From a virus, in IMG/VR virus record IMGVR_UViG_3300030060_006665, positions 1 to 38,575 of that record: a DNA stretch of 38,575 nucleotides. One strand, given 5' to 3'. Shown here piece after piece: positions 8,801 through 16,214 of this stretch. Numbering within the stretch: the stretch's first letter is position 1; every line of letters starts with the position of its first letter. The notes beneath the pieces are model-generated. The model saw only the letters and a program-made list of their open reading frames with translations, made no database searches and was not told the DNA's origin. A program made the position numbers and the translations under genes.

Positions 8801-9906
8801 GCACCTCCAAGTCGGCCAAACCACAAGCCGCCATTGTAAGCGAATTGATCACGCAACATGTCATCAGGAACCGACTGCAACGACTGCTGAACGAAATCGT
8901 TATAAGCACTCGCCCCATACATTGACGATCCGAGCCCAATCTGCTCTTGCGTAGTGCCTAACTCAGAAGCTGCTGCCGACATGTCTTTTTGATGCATGGC
9001 CAACTTGTGATCAAACTCAGCATTTATTCGGTCGTACATCTCTCGGTCTGCAATGTACTCGCCGCCGCTTTTGGGCGCTTGCCCAAAAACATTAGCATCG
9101 AGCATTGCCTGTTGCCGCTCTGCCTGATTGAGATCTATGCCTGCTTGCCAGTCGGTGCGCAGGCTTTCGACCGCTTCGCCGTACTTTGCCGCAGCCTGTT
9201 GCGCTTCGCTTTGTGCCTGATTGTGCGCGCTGACGACATGCTGCCCGATAATGTTAACGTAGTTCTGTTGCTTCTGTTCGTCCGTTAAATCCTCAAGCAC
9301 TGGCGTATACGCTGCTGGGCTCATTGACATTTGCTGAGCCTCAGCATCTTGCGCCTGCTTTTCTGCTGCTGCGTACTCAGGGTCTACACTCTGCGCTCCA
9401 GGCATAAGCGACGCAAAGTCAGTGCCAATACTTTCGGGCGCAACTGCATTCCTGGTGAAGACTAGCTTTTGGTACTTGTTTGCATCAAACGAGGCAGGAT
9501 CGGCAGCATCCAAACGAAACACGCTGTCTTCTGGCATGCCGTAGCTTGCAACTCGAGCATCGAGCGTGTCTGGAAGAGTTCTTCCTAGATCAGCTGCTGT
9601 TGGAACAGGTGTTGCCAGTGTGACGCCCGGAGAGTCGAAGTCGATGTCACGCTGCTCTAGCGCTCCACGCAACCTTGCCGCAATTTCCGTTGGGTTTAAT
9701 TTGCGCTGTGTCTCAGGATCGACATGAGCCTGTAGCCGCTTTGCCTCGCTGTGCATAAAGTCGCCCACGGTCTGTGGCGGCACAGGAGTTTGTCTTTGAC
9801 GGGCACGCATCGCAATAGCGCGCACCTCATCATCTGTCGTTCCAATAGGAACTTCTATTTCAAGAATTTCATCATCATACTCAACTTCGACGACTTCGGT
9901 TGTCAT
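2842..9906 (-). CDS. Giant internal virion / DNA-ejection-type protein (2354 aa)
   Basis: This gene takes 18 percent of the genome. The first 40 residues contain an acidic beta motif (EVVEVEYDDEILEIEVPIGT followed by TDDEVRAIA) that I associate with phage internal virion proteins. Hydrophobic stretches lie at about 600-630, and a glycine-zipper-like segment at about 725-765 (GAAKGALVGASIAGPEAAIA). A long charged coiled-coil region spans about 870-1225. The C-terminal half is mostly helical with no enzyme motif I can name. Its place after two smaller ejection-type proteins and before the endolysin matches the position of T7 gp16-type proteins, which cross the envelope and guide DNA entry; T7 gp16 is only about 1300 residues. 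No lytic transglycosylase motif was found by eye. ATG overlaps the upstream TAA (TAATG). Confidence 0.85.
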   Translation of the reverse strand: MTTEVVEVEYDDEILEIEVPIGTTDDEVRAIAMRARQRQTPVPPQTVGDFMHSEAKRLQAHVDPETQRKLNPTEIAARLRGALEQRDIDFDSPGVTLATPVPTAADLGRTLPDTLDARVASYGMPEDSVFRLDAADPASFDANKYQKLVFTRNAVAPESIGTDFASLMPGAQSVDPEYAAAEKQAQDAEAQQMSMSPAAYTPVLEDLTDEQKQQNYVNIIGQHVVSAHNQAQSEAQQAAAKYGEAVESLRTDWQAGIDLNQAERQQAMLDANVFGQAPKSGGEYIADREMYDRINAEFDHKLAMHQKDMSAAASELGTTQEQIGLGSSMYGASAYNDFVQQSLQSVPDDMLRDQFAYNGGLWFGRLGGATASVSGTLLDGTMMTVDWASRQAGGDGLVDDSKWQNPSQQMWSHLVENIDPLKSPMLRTFDHSLAPEKWDEAYGKKVADEMRHMYGGEIPERLASNPLRRSLEAYSAMRAVTEGRTKDFKTWTSTTNAMQNFGTFTDAQMHDLADLVAGTAWMGSLILPSPAELGRELDNRGFDENLVAGMARGYADTVGLAPGFLGATVAITGVDPYNKQTFFFEMGPVGGWKLGGPNSIMARLGQSLSGGLLSTLAAVTPVLNALAKVGHAGATGMRARIQATMKKAGADEYFDLLVADAERRAAGLNNPKVLDILRDRMAKMEKNPFYQMVNKRVVEQVARMKANNALSELSVAMAEEATAIARSKTLGGAAKGALVGASIAGPEAAIAGAFLGGLTNAGARLAVAKQIVRVPAAMRRAFSEVTAQNNWDAESSMRGLLDESQQASADVVAMNRGLLDAMELEGVAAAEGGMGVTAKQLRDASPEAAMMHAKVKTLVEADPEYAGMRQQVESLSETIAAIEDTAPELRTKELNDQLKTAQNERIALNEELPKLYNRKFGRIAGEIAFDYAQHVPEPGFIQLFERVREGYSYADAKHAARNAKIELALQKRRMDAEASVAQKAGTRADKYTEKLRKENAEKLADLEQRYENAKKAEAEARERLGIDDADSPEFADFDTEAVANVKTPRRAREKMLALQRDMDRKSAMMDTTANTLNGTGGRLPTALGFTKNQKYPGKQELLKLRKQMEELQAQRSTSDEASRLRLDKKIEKLNDKIQDKQTRYEAALEQLERARLAENAKFRGQMSLYESRMAELAEAQAATLREGGTIAARTKTSLQRAEEIRNQRLAQEKARYEAEVAVLDDANADINKRWTESVGVQARTSLGEVVETPGTVRTQDKVSTYNPEDGRFSSFQAGASVSDDALPMATVLNTLANLKGDEAAFAVKAINEFAAKYAETGVGFGEGSAASLGKFRSLNDLLQKLKESPGRSGGRAFAQRALQQVVAELVMGQATQSMLRSPNFRNKFVTHVTNRVLDNIAAQNGMSRAKLARSRGELVSRTRMWVESAAMDMGMVRTQGQSIPKGGKSGFHLLRNNPVFKIGDDTINFKDELFQVLQDPAAMKALKISPRKMKQYRQEALITLGSYLEGNMQRKIANDWSVSEMGLVSQAEVPGAPSRARQLETMRKVWNQGPRSQQYLASVVRFFAVRDRLPGKIQVPKDSGLSFMREWALSEEGSALIARVLKEEGVAPNSIPAAREAFIKSLEKTNQYTEFQDGLIPGGSVEVGMAPDPTLQYPKGLVEPKDVLQKRSYAGAEQLQRTNVTGDGGAKVFMDQGMTSSLGWMYGTSNALTAFGDNSFVKMMQGIGRAQNVNLTALRPATFITNVVSAALAKGARDGSLPHTVMGEVYQAYGLYRIANNPKRQVELLRNKSPRSAALADDIDSMKALEETGYLDKSFIDAEGGLMEDAMRFQNMDPYTAGVVKAVEAPQTLPGLRQISRKAVEAYRSSDATFKQTDALMIMRFGKRNARKMQIGGEVTLMDHVKGTPIGRIRRISESKFQVQRVVGDRKDFGKSQVVDIAKPNRQVVDGVSIPGKPDAMSRLMAESAMSWSNALYFDYSNVPGMLLLARRMNGVFFGPFLTWGLKALDIPFAKRGIGYHSALSTELPFRTKDPAFMMDIARYEMQAAVRRSMLLNSGKAQQSNVELDELRDMLPEYLSFGAVFDKEGLGYISLGTRNYMTGFGYAMAAINKALRPDIEDDFMRELRREEPNFAFLAKMLLGQPPMMSFINAMATGRDQFNRQIKTTGDLARMAVNTLAPGYMSGAADVVAAYVNPLNEFSTWHKYMSEVSEDNMPLRAYPIKVMLGRYFQKLNPTKFTRFLEHFRTAIIAEAKRDIKKLQANEDITEEMRDEAIKKRLEKIILFADFLAPQDPKTGKRTQGKPIKMLKAGFGRMTRKQQQEAQEEASKLAEEIDATLGDAGVTPFAAGDLVE

Positions 9907-12122
9907 TACGGAGTCACCTTAATTCTGCGTCTTTTCTTTTGGCCTTGCGACTGCGGCGCTGGTACTCCTGTCGCTGGAGCATTTGTTTCTTGTTGCTGCG
10001 GTTCTCCGCTCAAAAAGTTCTTAAGAATCTCGTTGACCTGCTCTACTTCTAAGCCTGTTTGAACTAATGCCTGTCTTAAGTTTTCACGCTGCTGGCCGGC
10101 TTCTACCAGCACCTCTTGACCACCTTCTGCTATCGGAGCCATCAACGCTGTGACACCGGTTAGTGACTTATCAAGTCTGCCTAACTCAGCACCGAAATAG
10201 CGCCGCCTATTATCAAGAATTCGCATATAGGCGAGAATATCGCTTAGGCCAGTCCCGGAGCCCCGCAGTGCGTTTGCCTTTTCCCTAGCTGACGCATTAC
10301 GCATTCCAACTGCGTATCTAATTCGATTACTAATATCTAACTGGTTCAACTTAGCGAGATCGAGCCGGAACCGACCCTCCTGCACTGCTTTGTCGAAGGC
10401 TTTGTCGTCTAGAAATTTTTGATAATCAACAGACATCCTAAGCCGCCTGTCATTAGAAGCCAATAATGCACGCCCTCTATCCATTCTGGCCCGCAACTCT
10501 GCACGGGAATTAATTTGTCTTTGCTTTTCGGCTTCTAACTTGGCTCGATTGACAACACCTGCTCGCTTAAACAATTCACGAGCCTGGTTAATGTAAGTCG
10601 ATCGTTGTTGCTGTTTCCGCTTATGGTGGTCACCGCTGTATAAATCCCACAGTGACCGAGGCTGTGCTGGGGCTCTCGCATCAAGTAATAACTGGTTGGC
10701 AACCTCCTGCAGCCTGACCGCCTCTGGGTCCATGCCTGTATCAAACTTCGGAGCACTGCCGATCTGCGGCAAAGCAATCGTAGATTGCTGCGGTATATTA
10801 CGACCACGAGGCAACGGAATATTCGGAAGCTGTACGTCACCAACAGTGCCTCCTCGTACTCGCTGATCTAACGAGACGCTTCTGCGCTCACCTGGTGCAA
10901 GTTGCCCCTGCGCCCCCATAAGAGCGCTTACAGCTTGCTGCGCCAAAGCTGCTTGTGCTGGTGCGCCTCCTGCGCTGGCTCTTTCTACCGCCCGGTTTAC
11001 TACTGCGGGAGATGTACTAGTCGCTGCAGTGTTTGCTGCTGCTGCCTGCGCAGTAGTCATCGGCGCTGCAGCCGCTACTGCTCCCTGGCGCGCAGCCTCC
11101 CTGCTGGCAACCTCGTCTAGCTTAATGTCAAACCCTTCACCTCTGTCTTCGGGGAAGACAAAATTAGGTGCAGCCTCATCAACAACCATTGGCTGTTCGA
11201 CATCTATAAGCGGTGTTGCTCCTGAGCGCACATCTGCTGGAATATCTACTGCCGGCGTACTTTCTTCCTGCAGGTAGAACGCATCTGGAAATTGTGGAGC
11301 AGGTGTTGTTCCTGGTGCAGTGCGCTGTTTGCTTTCTTCGTAAGCCTTAAGGGCAGCGCTCGTCATGCGACCAAAGTCGCCGTCAGCACTGCTAATTTCT
11401 TTGCCACTGCGTGTGCGATAAGTAGGCGCTAGAAATCCCTGTTCGATTAAAGCCTCTTGCGCTGCTTTTACTGACGCTTTGTTTTTCCTGTTCAGTCCCT
11501 CGATGCGCTCATCTGGAACTGTTACGGACTCTGCAAGGTTAATAGAGTCAACGATCTCATCAGGTGCTAAATCAGGGATAGTGCGCACCATGCCGAACCG
11601 AGGGTCATCTGGATTAAGACCTACGTTTCTGGGCTGCACTTGCAAGGCAGATGGATCGTCAGACATAAACGACCCTGTTAACTCAACATTTGGCACCTCT
11701 GCAGGCATTGCATCCGCAGTAATAATTTGCTTGTCGAGATCAGGCAGCCCCAGCAATCCAGCCTGCATCGCTATATTATAATCACCAGCTGTTTGCAGAT
11801 CAGCAGCTACAGCATCGAGGCTTCTTTGCTCTTCAGCAGCTTGGTCCAATCCGATTTGCTGCAACATTGCCTGCTGCTGCTCACGCTCTGCTGCTTGCGC
11901 TAACCCAGCCTGTAGCAACTCTTCGCCGACCTGCTCTGCGCCAAACCGATCGGCACCTTCCTGCTCGCCCTCCATTTCTGCAAGTCGCAACTGCAGCAAC
12001 AGATTGCGCATTGTATCTTCGTCTCGCTCTGCCCCGAACGATCTTGGTACGCTCAATGCGCGTGGGTCGACCCTGCTACCCCGCAGGAGCGATAGCGCAG
12101 CCATCTCTTCAGGAGTTGCCAT
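9906..12122 (-). CDS. Internal virion protein with peptidoglycan-binding-like domain
   Basis: A 738-aa Ala/Gln/Glu-rich, mainly helical protein. Residues about 205-262 fit the peptidoglycan-binding type 1 pattern: VKAAQEALIEQGFL, then an ADGDFGRMTSAALKAYEE stretch, the usual Gln-x2-Leu and Asp-Gly-x-Phe-Gly-x2-Thr signature. The C-terminus is Gln/Pro-rich and very basic (GQKKRRRIKV). Such a domain in a virion protein could dock the ejection apparatus on the cell wall during entry. It lies between the 108-aa and the 2354-aa proteins, so all are probably parts of one ejection assembly. There are no membrane segments in the first 200 residues. Confidence 0.8.
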   Translation of the reverse strand: MATPEEMAALSLLRGSRVDPRALSVPRSFGAERDEDTMRNLLLQLRLAEMEGEQEGADRFGAEQVGEELLQAGLAQAAEREQQQAMLQQIGLDQAAEEQRSLDAVAADLQTAGDYNIAMQAGLLGLPDLDKQIITADAMPAEVPNVELTGSFMSDDPSALQVQPRNVGLNPDDPRFGMVRTIPDLAPDEIVDSINLAESVTVPDERIEGLNRKNKASVKAAQEALIEQGFLAPTYRTRSGKEISSADGDFGRMTSAALKAYEESKQRTAPGTTPAPQFPDAFYLQEESTPAVDIPADVRSGATPLIDVEQPMVVDEAAPNFVFPEDRGEGFDIKLDEVASREAARQGAVAAAAPMTTAQAAAANTAATSTSPAVVNRAVERASAGGAPAQAALAQQAVSALMGAQGQLAPGERRSVSLDQRVRGGTVGDVQLPNIPLPRGRNIPQQSTIALPQIGSAPKFDTGMDPEAVRLQEVANQLLLDARAPAQPRSLWDLYSGDHHKRKQQQRSTYINQARELFKRAGVVNRAKLEAEKQRQINSRAELRARMDRGRALLASNDRRLRMSVDYQKFLDDKAFDKAVQEGRFRLDLAKLNQLDISNRIRYAVGMRNASAREKANALRGSGTGLSDILAYMRILDNRRRYFGAELGRLDKSLTGVTALMAPIAEGGQEVLVEAGQQRENLRQALVQTGLEVEQVNEILKNFLSGEPQQQETNAPATGVPAPQSQGQKKRRRIKVTP

Positions 12123-12135
12123 AGTCTTCTCGCTT

Positions 12136-12462
12136 TCAGAACTGTTGCATCAACGGATACAGCTGTTGCATCAATGCCTTTTCATCATCGCTTGCCTGGA
12201 AATACGCAGCCAATAGCTTTGTTTTAGGAATGTCTCCCAGCAACTGACCGATTGCACCCTGTGCAGCTGTGCCTTTTCTCTTTTTACCCTTTAAAGCATC
12301 ACCAAATGATGCGCCATCCTCACCGATAGGTAGTTGCAACGCTGTCTTAGCCATGCCCATAGGCACATCATAAAGCATAGTATTAGCCAGCTTAGCGTCC
12401 ATTTGGCGCGCCAGGCTTGGAGAGTATCTTGTCGGAACACCGCCGTATCTTACGATTGCCAT
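12136..12462 (-). CDS. Small protein of the ejection-protein cluster
   Basis: A 108-aa protein beginning MAIVRYGGVPTRYSPS, with a short basic patch (LKGKKRKG) near the middle and an amphipathic C-terminal helix ending in MQQLYPLMQQF. It has no membrane span or recognised domain. It lies 9 bp after the glycine-zipper protein and 13 bp before the 738-aa protein. It may be a small structural component or a chaperone for its larger neighbours; that is inference from position. Confidence 0.7.
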   Translation of the reverse strand: MAIVRYGGVPTRYSPSLARQMDAKLANTMLYDVPMGMAKTALQLPIGEDGASFGDALKGKKRKGTAAQGAIGQLLGDIPKTKLLAAYFQASDDEKALMQQLYPLMQQF

Positions 12463-12471
12463 CTTTGTATC

Positions 12472-13200
12472 CTAACTTGATAAGAACTTCATAGCCTGAC
12501 GATTGGCTTCGTTATTGTAAGCCTCGTATTCAGGCGATCCTGGTTCATATAAATCACGCTTCTGGCGAAGTGCTGCAACAGCATCGCTGCCAAACCCATA
12601 CTGACCGGAAAGAGCCGCTGCATCTGCAGCAGCTTTGTCTGCAGCCGATGTCGCAGCGGTAATGTCCTCCCTGACGTACTCCATTTGCTTTCCTGCTTTT
12701 TGTAGACCAAGTCGCGCCAACGCTTCTTCCACTTGCAATCCAAGGTTGGTGGTCTGCCTGCCTGCCAATCGAGCTGACTCTCTAGCCTGCGCTGCTGCTG
12801 CACCAGAAGCACCCAACTGCGCAGCGCCGAGTGTCGACAGCATCGATGCAGCAGGAACGCCCATAGCTGACCGCATCAAATCTACTGCCTGCTTTTGGAA
12901 AGCGAGCGTCGACTCCGCAGAGCGATCGAATGCGCCCTGCTCCTGCATGCGTGCGGATTCGAGTTCACCTTCCAGCTGCTCTTGCTGCCTGCGTGTTCCT
13001 TCAAGGCTTCCAGCAACACGCCCCTGACCTGGTCCTGTCTTTTGGCCTAGATAAGCACCTGCAGCACCACCAAGCTGGCTGCCGAGCGCAATACCGCCTG
13101 CCGTACCACCAGGAATAAACGATCCCGCAATTCCTCCGAGAGTACCGCCAACCAGTGCGCCTGTCCCGTAACCTGCCGCCATTCTATTTTCGTTAGCCAT
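12472..13200 (-). CDS. Glycine-zipper internal virion protein (T7 gp14-like position)
   Basis: A 242-aa protein. Residues 8-53 form a Gly/Ala-rich hydrophobic segment with regular small residues (GTGALVGGTLGGIAGSFIPG followed by GGIALGSQLGGAAGAYLG), typical of glycine-zipper membrane-inserting proteins. The rest is Ala/Gln/Glu-rich helix suited to coiled coils. Small ejection proteins of podoviruses, such as T7 gp14, form an outer-membrane channel at infection and often look like this. Being first in the row of glycine-zipper, 738-aa and 2354-aa genes mirrors the gp14-gp15-gp16 order. Sequence homology to T7 gp14 cannot be claimed from reading alone. Confidence 0.75.
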   Translation of the reverse strand: MANENRMAAGYGTGALVGGTLGGIAGSFIPGGTAGGIALGSQLGGAAGAYLGQKTGPGQGRVAGSLEGTRRQQEQLEGELESARMQEQGAFDRSAESTLAFQKQAVDLMRSAMGVPAASMLSTLGAAQLGASGAAAAQARESARLAGRQTTNLGLQVEEALARLGLQKAGKQMEYVREDITAATSAADKAAADAAALSGQYGFGSDAVAALRQKRDLYEPGSPEYEAYNNEANRQAMKFLSS

Positions 13201-13202
13201 AA

Positions 13203-14846
13203 CTACCTCGCTAGATCCATCTTGCCGATAATATAAACATTAACACCCGCCTGATTCCAGAACACATCTGCAGCATTTCCTGTTGCCGCTGTAATATTAG
13301 CCGACAAACCTGAATTCATAAGCATGTAGAACAAGCGAACCTCGATAAACTGCTCAAGGCCAGCTGTCTTCGGAGCGCCCTCTGCTGTGCCTGTGTTTAC
13401 CGCAAACGCTGCATTTTGCCGATCATGCGTGCCGTCAAAGTGAACTTGCCTACCAAAGTACACCGGACGACCCTGGGGTGCCCACCCTCTACCCGTAACA
13501 CCTGTCTCGAAAACAAGCGGTACAGCGTACATTTGCCCCTTTAACAGACCAGTGGTGCCCACTGCGCCTAAGTTAAAAGCATTGTAAGCAATCTGCTGGT
13601 AGGTCTTTGTTTGTGTCTTAATACCGGTACCGAGGCCAACACCAACCTGTAGTTGCCTTTGCTGTGCGGTAGCACCAGGTGTTGACGTGTCGACGTGCCG
13701 AATAGGATCGAAACCTACGTCGACAAGAACATGGTGTATGGTGCCTGGAAACGTAATCGGAATAATTGCTCTGTCAAAGAACCAAAAAGCCGAAGGACTA
13801 CCACCGGGGGCGTCGTTTTGCTCCCAGTAAGTAGCGTTTGTCCCAGTGCAAATAGCATCTGTCTTTAGAAGATTTACATTCCAGCAGAAGTAAGAACTAT
13901 CTTGCGATAACTGTTCTTTGGGTTGCGCAAAGTTACTAGGCGATGAGTTGTGCGTGTATCGATCAAATCTTCCAGCGTGCAGTTGGTCTTGAAACTTTTG
14001 ATCGAGTGTTTCGATATGGGTTTGCAAACCCGTCGTTCCTGCTGCTCGGATCGTCGCTCCTGCTGCAGGCGCTGCAAGTGTAACGCTATCATTGTTGCGA
14101 TTGACATACGCTGCGCCAGGACTGTTCTGGGGATAAGCATTGCTTGCATAGCTTAGCGCCATGTCACGCTCTACAATAGGATGGCTAAACACTAACCGCA
14201 CAACCAACGCATTGTCTCCTGCTACATCAGCAGATGTGTATTGCAGCTGGTAAATGCTATAAGGGTTTATGTTAATGTTTAGGTCGCGCAGCATCTTCGG
14301 GTTGCCGCGATTAATAGGATTAGCCAGCTCAGTCGTTTCTATGGCTAAAGATGCAACAACCTCTTTGTCATTGTCGCGCGCCTGGTTGTTGTTCTTCGTT
14401 AACACGGACAGTTCGATGTTGGCTGCGTTGTCGTGACTGTTGGCAGAAGCATACCCCGCAGTGCCACCCGTATATTGTATTTTCTTAGATGTGTTTGCTG
14501 TATCAAAACCGATAGATATTGCCTCAAGCAACACAGTCGGTGTGTTTATGTCTAAGTCGATATTATGGAATGGTGTTCCTTGCGCCCTAAGGTAGCCGCC
14601 CGTAATTGACGGCAGATACTCTTGCAATGGGGGTAACGAGAACCGCCAAGTCAACGGAGCGGCATCAGTGCCCGTTGCCCTGTTTAAACTGAACGTCATG
14701 CTAAAGCGAGCACGCTTATCCTGACGCTGATCTACATCGATGCTGCCAGATAAAGCTGTAGCAACCTTTGCCAGATTGCCCTGTGTGTGTGCGACCTCTA
14801 ACTCTACACCCAATGGCAGCTTCTTATCGTCAGTTATCTTAGCCAT
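13203..14846 (-). CDS. Virion structural protein, tail/fibre region
   Basis: A 547-aa beta-rich protein with many Asn, Thr and Gly, no membrane span and no coiled coil. It begins MAKITDDKKLPLGVELEVAH and ends NVYIIGKMDLAR. It lies between a fibre-like 273-aa protein and the ejection-protein cluster, overlapping the former by 8 nt. The composition is that of a late structural protein, possibly a fibre, spike or tail accessory component that contacts the host. I see no catalytic depolymerase motif and do not recognise the family. Confidence 0.7.
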   Translation of the reverse strand: MAKITDDKKLPLGVELEVAHTQGNLAKVATALSGSIDVDQRQDKRARFSMTFSLNRATGTDAAPLTWRFSLPPLQEYLPSITGGYLRAQGTPFHNIDLDINTPTVLLEAISIGFDTANTSKKIQYTGGTAGYASANSHDNAANIELSVLTKNNNQARDNDKEVVASLAIETTELANPINRGNPKMLRDLNININPYSIYQLQYTSADVAGDNALVVRLVFSHPIVERDMALSYASNAYPQNSPGAAYVNRNNDSVTLAAPAAGATIRAAGTTGLQTHIETLDQKFQDQLHAGRFDRYTHNSSPSNFAQPKEQLSQDSSYFCWNVNLLKTDAICTGTNATYWEQNDAPGGSPSAFWFFDRAIIPITFPGTIHHVLVDVGFDPIRHVDTSTPGATAQQRQLQVGVGLGTGIKTQTKTYQQIAYNAFNLGAVGTTGLLKGQMYAVPLVFETGVTGRGWAPQGRPVYFGRQVHFDGTHDRQNAAFAVNTGTAEGAPKTAGLEQFIEVRLFYMLMNSGLSANITAATGNAADVFWNQAGVNVYIIGKMDLAR

Positions 14847-15660
14847 GGATCGTTTCCTTGTAGGTCACGACAAAGGTCGGGTGACCAGGCATTTTAGTTT
14901 GCGGCACATTGCCGTTCCACTCAGCTGCACCACTAACGTTGTCAGATTCTGCAAACGCCAGTCTAAATCGCACACGAGCAAACTGATGAATCGGTATATT
15001 CAAATCAGTTCTTTCTAAAACCCAAACGCTTGCTGCAGCGCCTCCGGTCATAGAAACCGGCAGTGCTGGAAGCATATCATCGGTAGGCGCTGTCTTAGGC
15101 GACATCAGCGGCACTAAATGGTAGTTTGAATCATAATCATGCAAATGAAACTCTTTGGAGTTATAACGACGATCCTCTGGAGTTGTGCGATTATCTGTAT
15201 CGATTAGGACTTGTAGCAAACTGCGTTGCGATGACGATTTGTACATAGCGATTGGGTACCAATTTGAGTAACCATCGATATGCACTGCAATGCTATCAAT
15301 AATAACAGGTCGATCAAACACCGTACTGCTTGTCCAGATGCCGCCGTACCCAGCCGCAGGCTGCAAGTCTCCAGACGCTGCTCTTCCTGGTTCTATGCCT
15401 TTTGCCCGCCACGTTGGTGTCGTGTTGTCACTGGACGCATAGAGCCACGGAAACCCTTCTATAGCTCCAGCTGCTGCGGCAATATTCGTAATCATGTGCG
15501 CCTTCAGTACCATTGATTGTACTGACCTAGGCTTGGCAATGTCATCAATGGGTACATTATTGGTGCGCTCTATGACATCGGTTACAGCATTCTGTATGCG
15601 ATCTCCGTCAATCGTGCTTCGATCGCTAAACTGCTCTCTGGTAATCTTGCGAGTGCTCAT
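14839..15660 (-). CDS. Tail fibre-type structural protein
   Basis: A 273-aa protein. The N-terminal segment MSTRKITREQFSDRSTIDGD, followed by a helix ending in NNVPIDDI, resembles the adapter-like start of many marine podovirus tail proteins (an assessment from memory of the family pattern). The middle and C-terminal parts are beta-rich and contain several aromatic and His residues (EFHLHDYDSNYHLV). ATG overlaps the stop of the preceding beta-helix-like gene in an ATGA. It probably belongs to the receptor-binding or tail-tip assembly together with the neighbouring 185-aa and 547-aa proteins. Confidence 0.7.
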   Translation of the reverse strand: MSTRKITREQFSDRSTIDGDRIQNAVTDVIERTNNVPIDDIAKPRSVQSMVLKAHMITNIAAAAGAIEGFPWLYASSDNTTPTWRAKGIEPGRAASGDLQPAAGYGGIWTSSTVFDRPVIIDSIAVHIDGYSNWYPIAMYKSSSQRSLLQVLIDTDNRTTPEDRRYNSKEFHLHDYDSNYHLVPLMSPKTAPTDDMLPALPVSMTGGAAASVWVLERTDLNIPIHQFARVRFRLAFAESDNVSGAAEWNGNVPQTKMPGHPTFVVTYKETIHG

Positions 15661-16214
15661 ACTGCCACCTCGACACCTACAGTCACATTGTTATGCGCAC
15701 GGCTTGTTTCGTCCAGGCAACCTGTTGCTGTGCAGTTTCCAGCCGCACCAGCATTGTTAATAACAAATCCATTGCCCTGTGCGTTGTAGAAATAACACCC
15801 TATTACCGAAATGTGACCACCAGACTCTACGCTTATGTAGCTGTCAGATGCCCCTGTCTGCTGATTTTCGCTTTTAACAATAGCTGCACCAATAAGCACT
15901 AACTTGCCTGTAGCTGTTACGTTAATTGCTGGCGTGTTTCCGTCGCACACAAAAGTGCCACCTCTTATGATGGATGATCCTGACACTACAACTTGTGATT
16001 CGACTGACGATCCTGGCGCTAAAACAACAACACCCTGGGGCTTCTCTAGGCTAAATCCAGTTCTACTACCTGCACCCGCAAAGAAGTTATTGTTGCTGTT
16101 CTTTGTTTCGCGCACGCTGTCTTCTCGAAACACAACCTCAGAACCAAGTGCGTCCTTAATATCAAGTTGGTTTAGCGCTTCACGCTGTTCAATCTGCAAG
16201 TTAGCAGTACTCAT
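15657..16214 (-). CDS. Short beta-helix-like tail protein
   Basis: A 185-aa protein with an N-terminal helical part (residues 1-45) and a C-terminal region of short repeating strands separated by Gly/Asn/Ser turns (VVLAPGSSVESQVVVSGSS, then IIRGGTFVCDGNTPAINVTA and KLVLIGAAIV). This is the look of a right-handed beta-helix or stacked-strand fold used in phage spikes. It is far shorter than a typical tailspike, so it could be a tip, head-binding adapter or decoy module. It is coupled (ATGA) to both the upstream propeller-like gene and the downstream fibre-type gene. Confidence 0.7.
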   Translation of the reverse strand: MSTANLQIEQREALNQLDIKDALGSEVVFREDSVRETKNSNNNFFAGAGSRTGFSLEKPQGVVVLAPGSSVESQVVVSGSSIIRGGTFVCDGNTPAINVTATGKLVLIGAAIVKSENQQTGASDSYISVESGGHISVIGCYFYNAQGNGFVINNAGAAGNCTATGCLDETSRAHNNVTVGVEVAV

